NCBI GenBank assembly: GCA_030674185.1
Contig: JAPXFY010000022.1
Location: 48,252,552 to 48,316,551 of the forward strand
DNA length: 64,000 nt
Direction: 5' to 3'
Source: Monoplex corrugatus
Lineage: Eukaryota > Mollusca > Gastropoda > Littorinimorpha > Ranellidae
Below, one piece after another: positions 11,601-64,000 of this stretch (position 1 is the first letter of the stretch; each line of letters starts with the position of its first letter). The notes under the pieces were generated by a model. It did not search any database. It had not been told where the DNA came from and saw only the letters and a program-made list of their open reading frames with translations. Made by a program: the position numbers and the translations under genes.

Positions 11601-13560
11601 AACATGTGTGCAGACAGTGTTAGTGTTAGTGCCTAAACTCTGACAACATGCAACATGTGTGCAGACAGTGTTAGTGTTAGTGCCTAAACTCTGACAACAA
11701 CATATGTGCAGACAGTGTTAGCATTAGTGCCTAAACTCTGACAACAACATGTGTGCAGACAGTGTTAGCATTAGTGCCTAAACTCTGACAACAACATGTG
11801 TGCAGACAGTGTTAGTGTTAATGCCTAAACTCTGACAACAACATGTGTGCAGACAGTGTTAGCATTAGTGCCTAAACTCTGACAACAACATGTGTGCAGA
11901 CAGTGTTAGTGTTAATGCCTAAACTCTGACAACAACATGTGTGCAGACAGTGTTAGTGTTAGTGCCTAAACTCTGACAACAACATGTGTGCAGACAGTGT
12001 TAGCATTAGTGCCTAAACTCTGACAACAACATGTGTGCAGACAGTGTTAGTGTTAATGCCTAAACTCTGACAACAACATGTGTGCAGACAGTGTTAGTGT
12101 TAATGCCTAAACTCTGACAACAAGTAACATGTGTGCAGACAGTGTTAGTGTTAATGCCTAAACTCTGACAACAACATGTGTGCAGACAGTGTTAGCATTA
12201 GTGCCTAAACTCTGACAACAACATGTGTGCAGACAGTGTTAGCATTAGTGCCTAAACTCTGACAAAAACATGTGTGCAGACAGTGTTAGCATTAGTGCCT
12301 AAACTCTGACAACAACATGTGTGCAGACAGTGTTAGTGTTAATGCCTAAACTCTGACAACAACATGTGTGCAGACAGTGTTAGTGTTAATGCCTAAACTC
12401 TGACAACAACATGTGTGCAGACAGTGTTAGTGTTAATGCCTAAACTCTGACAACAACATGTGTGCAGACAGTGTTAGTGTTAATGCCTAAACTCTGACAA
12501 CAACATGTGTGCAGACAGTGTTAGTGTTAGTGCCTAAACTCTGACAACAACATGTGTGCAGACAGTGTTAGCATTAGTGCCTAAACTCTGACAACAACAT
12601 GTGTGCAGACAGTGTTAGTGCCTAAACTCTGACAACAACATGTGTGCAGACAGTGTTAGCATTAGTGCCTAAACTCTGACAACAACATGTGTGCAGACAG
12701 TGTTAGTGTTAATGCCTAAACTCTGACAACAACATGTGTGCAGACAGTGTTAGTGTTAATGCCTAAACTCTGACAACAACATGTGTGCAGACAGTGTTAG
12801 TGTTAATGCTAAACTCTGACAACAACATGTGTGCAGACAGTGTTAGTGTTAGTGCCTAAACTCTAACAACAACATGTGTGCAGACAGTGTTAGCATTAGT
12901 GCCTAAACTCTGACAACAACATGTGTGCAGACAGTGTTAGTGTTAGTGCCTAAACTCTGACAACAACAGGTGTGCAGACAGTGTTAGCATTAGTGCCTAA
13001 ACTCTGACAACAACATGTGTGCAGACAGTGTTAGTGTTAATGCCTAAACTCTGACAACAACATGTGTGCAGACAGTGTTAGTGTTAGTGCCTAAACTCTG
13101 ACAACAAGTAACATGTGTGCAGACAGTGTTAGTGTTAATGCCTAAACTCTGACAACAACATGTGTGCAGACAGTGTTAGTGTTAATGCCTAAACTCTGAC
13201 AACAACATGTGTGCAGACAGTGTTAGTGCCTAAACTCTGACAACAACATGTGTGCAGACAGTGTTAGTGTTAGTGCCTAAACTCTGACAACAACATGTGT
13301 GCAGACAGTGTTAGTGTTAGTGCCTAAACTCTGACAACAACATGTGTGCAGACAGTGTTAGTGTTAATGCCTAAACTCTGACAACAACATGTGTGCAGAC
13401 AGTGTTAGTGTCTAAACTTGGACAACAAGCAACATGCGTGCAGTGTTAGTATCTAAACTTTAACAACTTGCAACACATGCGCAGACAGTGTTAGTGTTAG
13501 TGCCTTAACTTTGACAACAAGTAACATGTGTGCAGACAGTGTTAGTGCCTAAACTTCCTT
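8680..13560. repeat. Satellite array, 47- to 51-bp units, about 100 copies
   Basis: 8.69-10.0 kb is built of roughly 51-bp units (GTCTAAACTTTGACAACAAG ... GTGTACAGACAGTG). From about 10.4 kb a 47-bp unit (GCCTAAACTCTGACAACAAC ... GTGTGCAGACAGTG) dominates. In the second part each unit carries either TAGTGTTAATG, TAGTGTTAGTG or TAGCATTAGTG. Occasional units keep the longer AACAAGTAACATG. No coding capacity. Confidence 0.95.
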
Positions 13561-13564
13561 TGAT

Positions 13565-13720
13565 ATCATGTGTATACACACACTGCACATCAGATATGCA
13601 CATTAAAAATCCTGTAAATCATGCCACTGTCTGGTGGTGTATGGAAGTATCAAACATCCAGTATTCACTCCCACCAAAGATGGAGTCTGCAGACTGTGCA
13701 GCAGTGTAACAACTGAACAG
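13565..13720 (+). repeat. SINE central/tail fragment
   Basis: GCACATTAAAAATCCTGTAA and the following GAGTCTGCAGACTGTGCAG match the central domain and tail of the SINE at 40615-40957. Confidence 0.6.
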
Positions 13721-13887
13721 TTTAGTCAAAACAATGTACATACAGGCATCTGAGAAAAATCTGAATGCTGAAAACAATAACAAAAAAAAAAAGCTAAAAC
13801 AACAGTAACAAAAACAAAAAAAACGAACCTAAGCAATTTGTTCAGAAAATTGAAATTATTCAAACTGATCTGTGGTATGTTTGTTTG

Positions 13888-14000
13888 AGTGTGTGTGTGA
13901 GTGTGTGTGTGTGTGCGTGCGTGCGTGCATGTGTGTGTGTGTGTGTGTGAGCGAGTGTGTGTGTGTATATGTGTGTGTGTCCGTGGGGGTGGGGGGAGGG
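13888..14000. repeat. (GT)n microsatellite with GTGC variants
   Basis: GT run with GCGTGC interruptions ending in a short G tract. Confidence 0.9.
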
Positions 14001-14109
14001 ATGTCAACGGCTCTGACAAGAATATCTAAAACTATGTTTTCTGTTCAAAGAATGCACTAACAGGGCAAACGAAATCACTCTACAAATTATTTGGCATATC
14101 AACATATCT

Positions 14110-16880
14110 ATGCAACAGCAATAATGCCTATTATCTGTGACTGTAATCGAGCAACCAAAGTTAACCATAGACTGTGAAATACTCTGGGTGAAACTGAAGC
14201 TCCAAGACAGCAAAGACCTCTATGTCACCAGTTTCTACATGGCCCACAGGAACAAGCATGACCTTGACCAGCTTCAAAAGTCCATCAATACTCTCACCGA
14301 AAATGACAAAAAACAGCGCCACATCATACTAGCCGGCGATTTCAACTGTCCCGATATCATCTGGAAAAATCACACAACACACTCCAGCGGAAAGGATGAC
14401 TAGATCCAGCAAGAACTGATCAACATCACCTCATCGCCCCTCCTCACACAAGTACACCATACCCCTACCAGATTATACAACACACTTGACCTCATCTTCT
14501 TCTCAAACCCTTCCCTTGTAAAATCATCTATCTCAGTCCCTTGAATCAGCGACCACGACATGATTGTCACTGACACCGACACAAAACCTCAACGTTCACC
14601 ACCTCTTCCAAGAAAATGCTACCAGTTCTCCAAAGCTGACTGGGATTCCCTCAGATCAAGCAGTGACGGGATCTCAGAAAACATCAAACAGGCAAGCCTA
14701 GGATCAAACACAGAACATCTCTGGTCCACATTCAAAACATCCCTACTCTCCGCTACAGACACACATTCCACACAAGATGAAGACCAAGCACCACCACCTC
14801 CCTTGGCTGAACACCACACTCAAACGCATGCTCCACAAGAAAAAACGCCTTCTCACACGCTCCAGAAAAACGTACAATTGGTCAGCTTACAAATTCCACC
14901 AGAAAGAGTGCCGACGCCAAATGCGGAAAGCTGAAAGAAACTATGTAAACTCCACTCTCGAAGAAGGCCTACAGAAACTCAACAAACCCTTCTGGCAGTA
15001 TATCAATGCAAGGAGGCAGGACAACATCGGTGTCGCCCCGCTGAAAGAAAAAGGCCAGCTTTTTAGTGACAACAAGGAAAAGGCCCGCATCATACTAAAT
15101 CAGTTCAAATCCATCTTCACAAAAAACTCTGACACTCCCATCTCTCCGATCAGGAAAAAATGCAAAGAAGACATCCCCCCCATCACCATCAGTCCAGTAG
15201 GCATCTGCAAACTACTCAGACAGCTACAACCCCACAAAGTCTCCGGACCAGACCAAATTCCCAACCTCATCCTGAAAGAATGTGCAAACATAACTTTCAA
15301 ACAACCTCGCCCCTGCTATTTCAACTATGTTCCAGCTTTCCCTCAATACAGGAGACCTCCCGTCTGACTGGCTGAGTGCAAATGTCACCTGTGTATACAA
15401 GAAGGGGGATAAGCACACAGCAGAAAACTACAGGCCTATTTCTCTCATATCTGTCACCTTCAAACTTCTTGAACACATCATCTGCCGCCACATCCTCACC
15501 CACTTTGAGAAGCACAACACCCTGACCACTCTTAACCACGGCTTCCGCAGCGGATTCTCTTGCGAGACCCAACTCCTTCTGACCACATATGACCTCCTGA
15601 ACTCCTTCGATCAGAAACACCAAGTGGATGTTGCCATTTTACATTTTTCTAAAGCATTCGACACCGTCCCCCACAATTGTCTCCTTCACAAGCTGCATGA
15701 GTATGGAATTAGAGGTCCCCTCCACATCTGGTTATCAAACTTTCTCCAGCGCAGGAAGATGGCCGTCGTGATAGAGGGCGTCACATCCAAAGAGACCCCG
15801 GTGGATTCCGGAGTACCTCAAGGAACAGTGTTGGGCCCACTCCTCTTCCTGTGCTACATCAACGACCTCCCTGACAGGGTCAAGTCCCAAGTACGCCTGT
15901 TTGCTGACGACTGCCTCCTTTACCGCCAGATCAACTCCCTACAAGACCATATTCAGCTTCAAGAGGTCCCCAACCAACTCGAAACCTGGGCCACTAACTG
16001 GGGTATGAAGTTTAACTTTAACCCCAACAAGTGCTACATCCTCAGTATACAGCAGTCTACCAACTATATTTACTCACTATGCAACACCCCCCTTCAGCAC
16101 GTCCACACAAACCCCTATCTAGGTATTCAACTCTCCGATGACCTGAAATGGAACACCCACATTGCCCACACCTGTAAGAAAGCACACAGCACCCTTGGTT
16201 TCCTCAGGAGAAACTTGCGTTTCTGCCCCCTCCAGAGTCCAATGCAAGAAAAATGCCTATCTATCTCTCATCAGACCAGCCCTCAAGTATGGCTCTATCA
16301 TATGGAGTCCCTACCTTAAATAGGTCATTGACAAATCAGAACAAGTGCAGCGCCTGTCTGCCCGGTTTATAACCGGCGATTATAAATCCAGAACACCCGG
16401 CTCCATCACCAAGATGCTTCACATTCTGCAATTACCAACACTCCAACAGCGCAGACGTGATCTACGCCTCATCTTCCTCTACAAGCTGGTTGAGGGTTTG
16501 GTATACCGGCCATACCATCTGCTGAATATTTAACTCCACATAAACCAGGACGACTCAGAGTCATACGGCCACGAACATCTGGCGACCAGTACGATACCAC
16601 CAGTGCGATCTCAAATTACGTAAGAAACAACACGAGAACATTCAAAGTCTGCAGATGCCAGACAGAGCAGTTCAAACAGTCATTTTTTGTTAGCACAGTA
16701 AGAGACTGGAACCATCTGGAAGAAAACATCGTGAGAGCACCAACTCTTGAAAGCTTCAAAAGACTAATAACATCCAAACTGTGAACTTGCTAAGCTACGC
16801 ACACCCCCACCCGTCGCGATAATGCCATAAATCTTGGCGACAGCGACGTATCCTACAGATGCAGATAATAAATCAAAACT
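14110..16880 (+). mobile_element. Decayed jockey/CR1-like LINE (5'-truncated)
   Basis: The end of an APE endonuclease domain (LAGDFNCPDIIW near 14330) is followed by a reverse transcriptase: NYRPISLIS, GFRSGFSCETQLL, FSKAFDTVPH, SGVPQGTVLGPLLF and FADDCLLY (15430-15920), then a C-terminal part (VQRLSARFITGDY). Stops at 14401 and 14542 and frame changes near 14770, 15310 and 16230 make it dead. Clade assignment is by motif memory only. It ends about 200 bp before the start codon of the host gene. Confidence 0.85.
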
Positions 16881-17082
16881 TCAACAGGCCTTACAGAATA
16901 CAAAACTGAATATCACCGTTCTCCCCAGAGATGCGAAAGCAGACGCCATGGTTTTAGACTAACAACTTCCGTCAACGTGTTTCCCGCTGTGTGTTTTTTG
17001 TTGATTGGAGAATAGAATTGAAGACATCCAATCAAAATGTGTGTCGCAAAAACTCTGCTTGACTGCAAGAGTTGTTTACAAG
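16880..17082 (+). promoter_or_regulatory. Putative promoter and 5' UTR of the 20-exon gene
   Basis: This is the interval between the end of a decayed LINE and the start codon. It holds an inverted CCAAT box (ATTGG, 17004-17008) and a direct CCAAT (17028-17032), and no TATA box in a convincing position. The start context is ACAAGATGG, with A at -3 and G at +4. The transcription start cannot be read from sequence. Confidence 0.4.
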
Positions 17083-59709
<42,627 letters not shown>

Positions 59710-59739
59710 AGTCAGGACTTTTGTTTGTTTGAGGGGGTA

Positions 59740-60165
59740 GTCATCATCATCATCATCATGTGCCCTGCCACACGGCGTTGGCGATCATGGCCTTCCCCCT
59801 ACGAATCTATCCCTTGTTGCCACAAGTACGTCTCCCACCCTCTCTGTTCTCAGCCACTCTGCCAAGTCTGTCCAGTATTTTCTCCCTGGGTCTGCCTTGT
59901 GCTATCTTTCCCTCTAGCTTTCCTGTCGTGACCAGGTGCTCTAATTTCTCTTGCCTCACAAAAATGTCCTATGGATGTTGCTTGTCTTTTCCTAATCTTG
60001 TTTATGAATGGTCGTGTTGTGTTTGCCTCCTTCAAGACTGTCTCGTTTGTTTTCTTTGCTGTCCATGGTACTCTCAAATTGACTGTCCACGCCTTAGAAC
60101 TGTGCAAAAGTATCGGTTCTATATAACATTCAAGAAGTCTTTTTTTTGGGGGGGGGGGGGTGGTC
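59740..60165 (-). mobile_element. Decayed LINE C-terminus just after the gene
   Basis: The minus strand reads LLECYIEPILLHSSKAWT, TDKKTNE-like text (KKTNETVLKEANTTR) and IRKRQATSIGH, ending in an (ATG)n tail at 59740. Same family as 33575-33790; starts about 30 bp after the stop codon of the host gene. Confidence 0.7.
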
Positions 60166-60955
60166 ATCAAATATGATTTACAGTTTGTTCAGATGTGGTT
60201 GGGAGTTTGTCAGGGGGGGGGGGGTAGTCTTCAGGTATAATTTAGAGTTTATTCAGATAGAGTTGGGAGTTGTCTGGGGGTGGGAAGGGGGGGGGGGGGG
60301 TGGGGGGGGCGGTAGTGTGTAGTCTTTAGATATACTTTAGAGTTTGCTCAGATAGAGTTGGGATTTTTTTTAAAGGGGGTAATCTTTAGGTATACTTTAG
60401 AGTTTGCTAAGATAGAGTTGGGAGTTCTTTTTAGGAGGGTAGTCTTTAGATATAATTTAGAGTTTGCTAAGATAAAGTTGGGAGTTTTTTTTAGGGGGGT
60501 AGTCTTTTGATATATTTTAGAGTTTGTTCAGATAGAATTGGGAGGCTGTTAGGGGATAGTCTTTAGATATACTTTAGAGTTTGTTCAGATAGAGTTGGGA
60601 ATTTGTGAGTTTGTTAGGGGGGTAGTCTTCAGATATACTTTAGAGTTTGTTCAGATAGAGTTGGGATTTTTTAAAGGGGGTATTCCTTAAGTATACTTTA
60701 GAGTTTGTTAAGATAGAGTTGACAGATTGTTAGGGGGGTAGTCTTCAGATATAATTTAGAGTTTGTTCAGATAGAGTTGGGACTTTGTTAGAGGGTAGTC
60801 TTTTGATATGCCTTGGAGTTTGTTGAGATAGAGTTGGGAAATTGTTAGTGGAGGGGTAATCTTCAGGTATAATATAGAGTTTGTTCAGACTGAGTTGGGA
60901 GTTTAGGGGTAGTTTTCAGATATAATTTAGAGTTTGTTCAGGTAGAGTTGGGATG
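60150..60955. repeat. About 60-bp G-rich minisatellite, around 13 units
   Basis: Unit GGTAGTCTTTAGATATACTT then TAGAGTTTGTTCAGATAGAG and TTGGGAGTTTGTTAGGGG. G runs expand to 12 or more at 60286-60310. Confidence 0.9.
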
Positions 60956-60974
60956 ATCTGCATGCGTATGTACA

Positions 60975-61620
60975 CACGAAAAGGTGTAGGCACTAGCAGG
61001 TCTGCACATATATTGATCTTCTTCATCTTCTTTTAGCCATCGAAAATCCGTTGTTGGACGTAGGCCTTCCCCAACTGCTTCCATTCACTTCGTTCCAGCG
61101 CTTTTCCTCTCCAGTTCTTGTCAAATCCATCTACATCGTCTCTCCGTCTAGTTTTCTGTCTACCTCTATTGCGAATGCCATCTCTTGGTATTCAGAACGT
61201 GGTTTTTGTTGTCCAGCGATTGTCTATTCTTCGGGTGAAATGTCCTGCCCAGTTCCATTTCAGTTTGTTGATGGTTTCCAGGATGTCTCGCACTTTTGTC
61301 CTTTCTCTGATCCACTGAGCCGTTTTGCGATCTTTCCAGGTGATAACCAAGCATGATTCTTTCATGTGTTCGCTGCATGGTTCTTAGTTTCAAAGCGAGT
61401 TTTTTTCCCCGCTAAATTTCACGTTTCTGCACCGTAGTTGACTGTTGGCAGAATAGAGTGGTCGTAGACTTTTCGTTTCAGGACAGTTGGAATTTTGATC
61501 TGGGAAAAGGAAATAATCTCCCCCCTTTACCCGCAAGGTGGTACTTAAAAGGTTCGAATCCAGACCCTCCAGTAGGAAGAGCAGTGTATTGATCACCGGA
61601 CTATCGCAACCGTCATTATT
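60975..61620 (-). repeat. tRNA-derived SINE split by a LINE
   Basis: Left piece (GGCACTAGCAGGTCTGCACA) and right piece (GGGAAAAGGAAATAATCTCC, AGGTTCGAATCCAGACC) correspond to neighbouring parts of the SINE at 40615-40957. Confidence 0.7.
61016..61497 (-). mobile_element. RTE/BovB-like LINE C-terminus nested in the SINE
   Basis: Minus strand encodes LRTMQRTHERIMLGYHLERS, ELGRTFHPKNRQS-like and related text in broken frames, with a GAAGATGAAGAAGATCA-type tail. TTGATCT on both sides may be the target duplication. Confidence 0.75.
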
Positions 61621-61654
61621 GAAACATAAGAACTGTGATCGATTATTGATAATT

Positions 61655-61701
61655 GTGTGTGTGTGCAGAGTGAATTGGTATGGGAGCTGTGTATGCATGT
61701 G

Positions 61702-61784
<83 letters not shown>

Positions 61785-61965
61785 TTTGAGTGTTTATGTA
61801 TGAACGTATGTGCGCGTGTGAGTGTGTATGAACGTATGTGTGCGTGTGAGTGTGTATGTGTGTGTAAGTGTGTGTGTGAGTGTGTATGTGTGAGTGTGTG
61901 TTTGTGTGTGTGTGTGTGTGCGTGTGAGTGTGTATGTGTATATGTGTACATTTGTGTTTTAATGT
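61655..61965. repeat. (GT)n microsatellite
   Basis: GT tract with GAGTG, GTATGAACG and TTTG interruptions. Confidence 0.95.
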
Positions 61966-62129
61966 TTGTGTGTGCTCCCACGTACACCTGATGATATGAT
62001 TGCAAATGACTATTTATGACTGACTTTAAGAAGTGCTGATTATTACGGTTTACATACAATCATTCCTCCATACGGAACACAGAATCGTTCGATAGCTTTT
62101 GAAACAGTGTTGTTTTCAAAGATGATGAT

Positions 62130-63215
62130 ACTACTGGTATGTAACACTTTTAATTGTTTACATTATTTCATCATGTTGACATTTATATCCGTCCTTTTAT
62201 TATGGTTTGTATTTTTTTTTCCATAAATTATACTGCTACCACTCTACGAATGTTGTAGTTGTTCAGATTATTTCATCGTATTGACATTTATATATCCGTT
62301 CTTTTATTACTATTTGTGTGTGTGTGTGGTTTTTTTTTTCATGTTATATTGCTACCACTCAACGAATATTGTACTTGTCCAGGTTATTTTATCATGTTGA
62401 TATTTATATCCCACATTTTATTACTATTTGTTTTATTTTTTCAAGAATTATACTGCTACCACTCTACGAATGTTGTGGTTGTTCAGATTATTTCATTATG
62501 TTGACATTTATATCCGTCTTTTTTTTTTATTACTATTTGTGTTTTTTTCATAAATTATACGGCTTCATTCTACGTATATTGTAGTTGTCCAGATTATTTT
62601 ATCATATTGATATCTGTATCCGTCTTTTTATTACTACTTGTTTCATTTTCTTTCATAAATTATACTGCTACCACTCTACGAATGTTTTAGTTGTCCACAT
62701 CATTTTATCATGTTGACATTTACATCTGTCTCTTTGGGTGCCTTTTGGCTCTAGGGAAATGAGATATGCGGAAGCAATTTTAGGTAATGTAGGCCTGTTT
62801 TGATACATGTTTTATTGTCCGTAGTTCTGTTTAAATCTGTAGTCAGGTATGTTTTACCAAATCCCCTGTGTGATAAATTGGAAGGAGCGGTCAACGCCAG
62901 GGGCGTTTCTCAAGATTATGTGTACGAATGCATTGATGTGTGTACTTAATTTTCTTTTCTTTTTTTTTTTCCTTTTTGAAGTAGTATGTTTCGAAACGGG
63001 TTATATCCCTGATACGGCTCTACGCAGTCGGCTGGGTTTTAAACAAAAGTAGCAGTAACAGTATTACTATTTGTGTTTTTTTTTTCATGGAATATACTAC
63101 TACCGCTCTGCGAATATTTTAATCGTGCAGATCATTTCATCATGTTGACATTTATATTCTTCCATTCACTACTGTTTGTATTGTTTCATGAATTTTGAAC
63201 ATTTTTCTAGGATCA
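62130..63215. repeat. About 105- to 120-bp tandem array, interrupted
   Basis: Unit: TACTGCTACCACTCTACGAA, TGTTGTAGTTGTCCAGATTA, TTTCATCATGTTGACATTTA, TATCCGTC and a T-rich part. Five units at 62130-62720 and one more at 63060-63200, separated by another repeat. Confidence 0.85.
62715..62905 (-). repeat. Unclassified dispersed repeat, copy 3
   Basis: Minus strand shares CTAAAATTGCTTCCGCATAT and CCTGTTTTTGTATG-like text with 18060-18605 and 46310-46905. It interrupts the 105-bp array. Confidence 0.65.
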
Positions 63216-63309
63216 TCATGGTCAGGGAGGTTAAATTTGTGCACACCTTTTTTTGTTTGTTTCATTTTCTAGGCCACCTCAATAGCCACAGAAACTGACA
63301 CGGTTTTTA

Positions 63310-63610
63310 CAATGATGATGATGATGTCGATGAGGATGATAATCATGTTGCTATGGAATTCCATCTAGGATTGAGACTGTGTGACAGGGCCGTACTCTAC
63401 GCGTACTATCATGATATATCCTGGCGTCAACCAGGCTCGAGAAATACAGACACCTCTGGTGCTGGTCAAGATTTGAGCACTTTCCTCAACGACGCATTCG
63501 TGAAGTGGCTGAGACTCCACTGTGTGGTCCCAGTCTTCCCTCTAAGCCCATAGCATGCCCAACTCTGGGTGGGAGCCGGTTAGAGCCGAAAAATCCCATA
63601 ATGATATCTG
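63310..63610 (+). repeat. Unclassified dispersed repeat, copy 2
   Basis: Counterpart of 1370-1700: GATGAGGATGATAATCATG, GGGCCGTACTCTACGC, GATATATCCTGGCGTCAACC. Confidence 0.6.
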
Positions 63611-63639
63611 AACATGGCGTGTACGGGATGAATCCGTAA

Positions 63640-63752
63640 TGGAGATGTGTGTGCAGGTGTGTATATGTGTGCATGCATGTGTTTGTGTGCGTGTGAGTGT
63701 GCGCGCGCGCGTGTGTGTGTATATGTGTGTGTGTGTTTGTTTGTGTGTGTGT

Positions 63753-63810
<58 letters not shown>

Positions 63811-63815
63811 GTGTG
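63640..63815. repeat. (GT)n microsatellite
   Basis: GT tract with GCGCGCGC and TTTG interruptions. Confidence 0.95.
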
Positions 63816-63899
63816 AAGTTAATAGAGCGTCATGCTCTTAACGCAGGGTTTGTGCGTTATATCGCTCGTGCTAGCCACGTTTATTTTCGAAACCTGGGC

Positions 63900-64000
63900 C
63901 AGAGTATATGTCGTATGTGCAGGTATATGACTTAAGCCATGATCATTTTGGAGCTCACTCATCGTATGACATCTTTGGCGTCAGTGAATACGGAATTTGT
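63900..64000 (+). repeat. SINE fragment at the window end
   Basis: GCCATGATCA ... GGCGTCAGTGAATACGGAAT resembles 35745-35820; cut by the window edge. Confidence 0.5.

Noticed and set aside
8680..13560. CRISPR-like array
   Set aside because: Units are continuous with no unique spacers, and the sequence is from an animal genome.

Overview
The window looks like animal nuclear DNA, most likely from a mollusc and probably a gastropod (inference). Evidence: one gene is cut into 20 small exons by GT-AG introns; CA/GT, GA and pentamer microsatellites are very dense; tRNA-derived SINEs carry a central motif (GCACGTTAAAGATCCTGTAA-like) that I associate with molluscan genomes; and there are decayed pieces of at least five LINE families. 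I see no prokaryotic-style genes, rRNA genes or CRISPR array.

One host gene can be assembled by joining exons with compatible phases, from an ATG at 17083 to a TAG at 59709 on the + strand (20 exons, 2214 nt, 737 codons). All introns are GT-AG and all phases agree, but the acceptor of exon 10 is weak. I do not recognise the family. The N-terminal two thirds are helical, with two short stretches that vaguely resemble the start and end of a TBC (Rab-GAP) domain. A charged coiled coil, a Pro/Ser linker and a conserved-looking C-terminal segment follow. The biochemical role is unknown.

Layout: 1-14 kb is intergenic, with SINEs, a piggyBac-like remnant (1.92-2.46 kb), a 28-bp minisatellite (6.4-7.1 kb) and a 4.9-kb satellite (8.7-13.56 kb). 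A decayed jockey/CR1-like LINE (14.1-16.9 kb) ends about 200 bp before the gene. Introns from 17 to 59.5 kb hold most of the other elements. These include a near-intact restriction-like-endonuclease (R2/Hero-type) LINE at 42.47-46.22 kb with an essentially identical 5'-truncated copy fused directly upstream, and a LINE interrupted in its reverse transcriptase at 52.36-54.82 kb. From 59.7 to 64 kb there are LINE relics, a G-rich minisatellite, a SINE split by an RTE-type LINE, and a ~105-bp repeat array.

Most interesting: (1) in introns 2, 6 and 13 the functional 3' splice site is the last member of a tandem array of 3'-splice-site-like units (branchpoint-like, pyrimidines, AG), and intron 9 has a similar 52-bp array; (2) the head-to-tail RLE LINE pair fits template jumping during target-primed reverse transcription; (3) tRNA-like A and B boxes lie between the stop codon and a terminal hairpin in that LINE, with a comparable arrangement in a second, divergent family; (4) a deletion-rich second copy of exon 16 and its flanks looks like a false duplication in the assembly.
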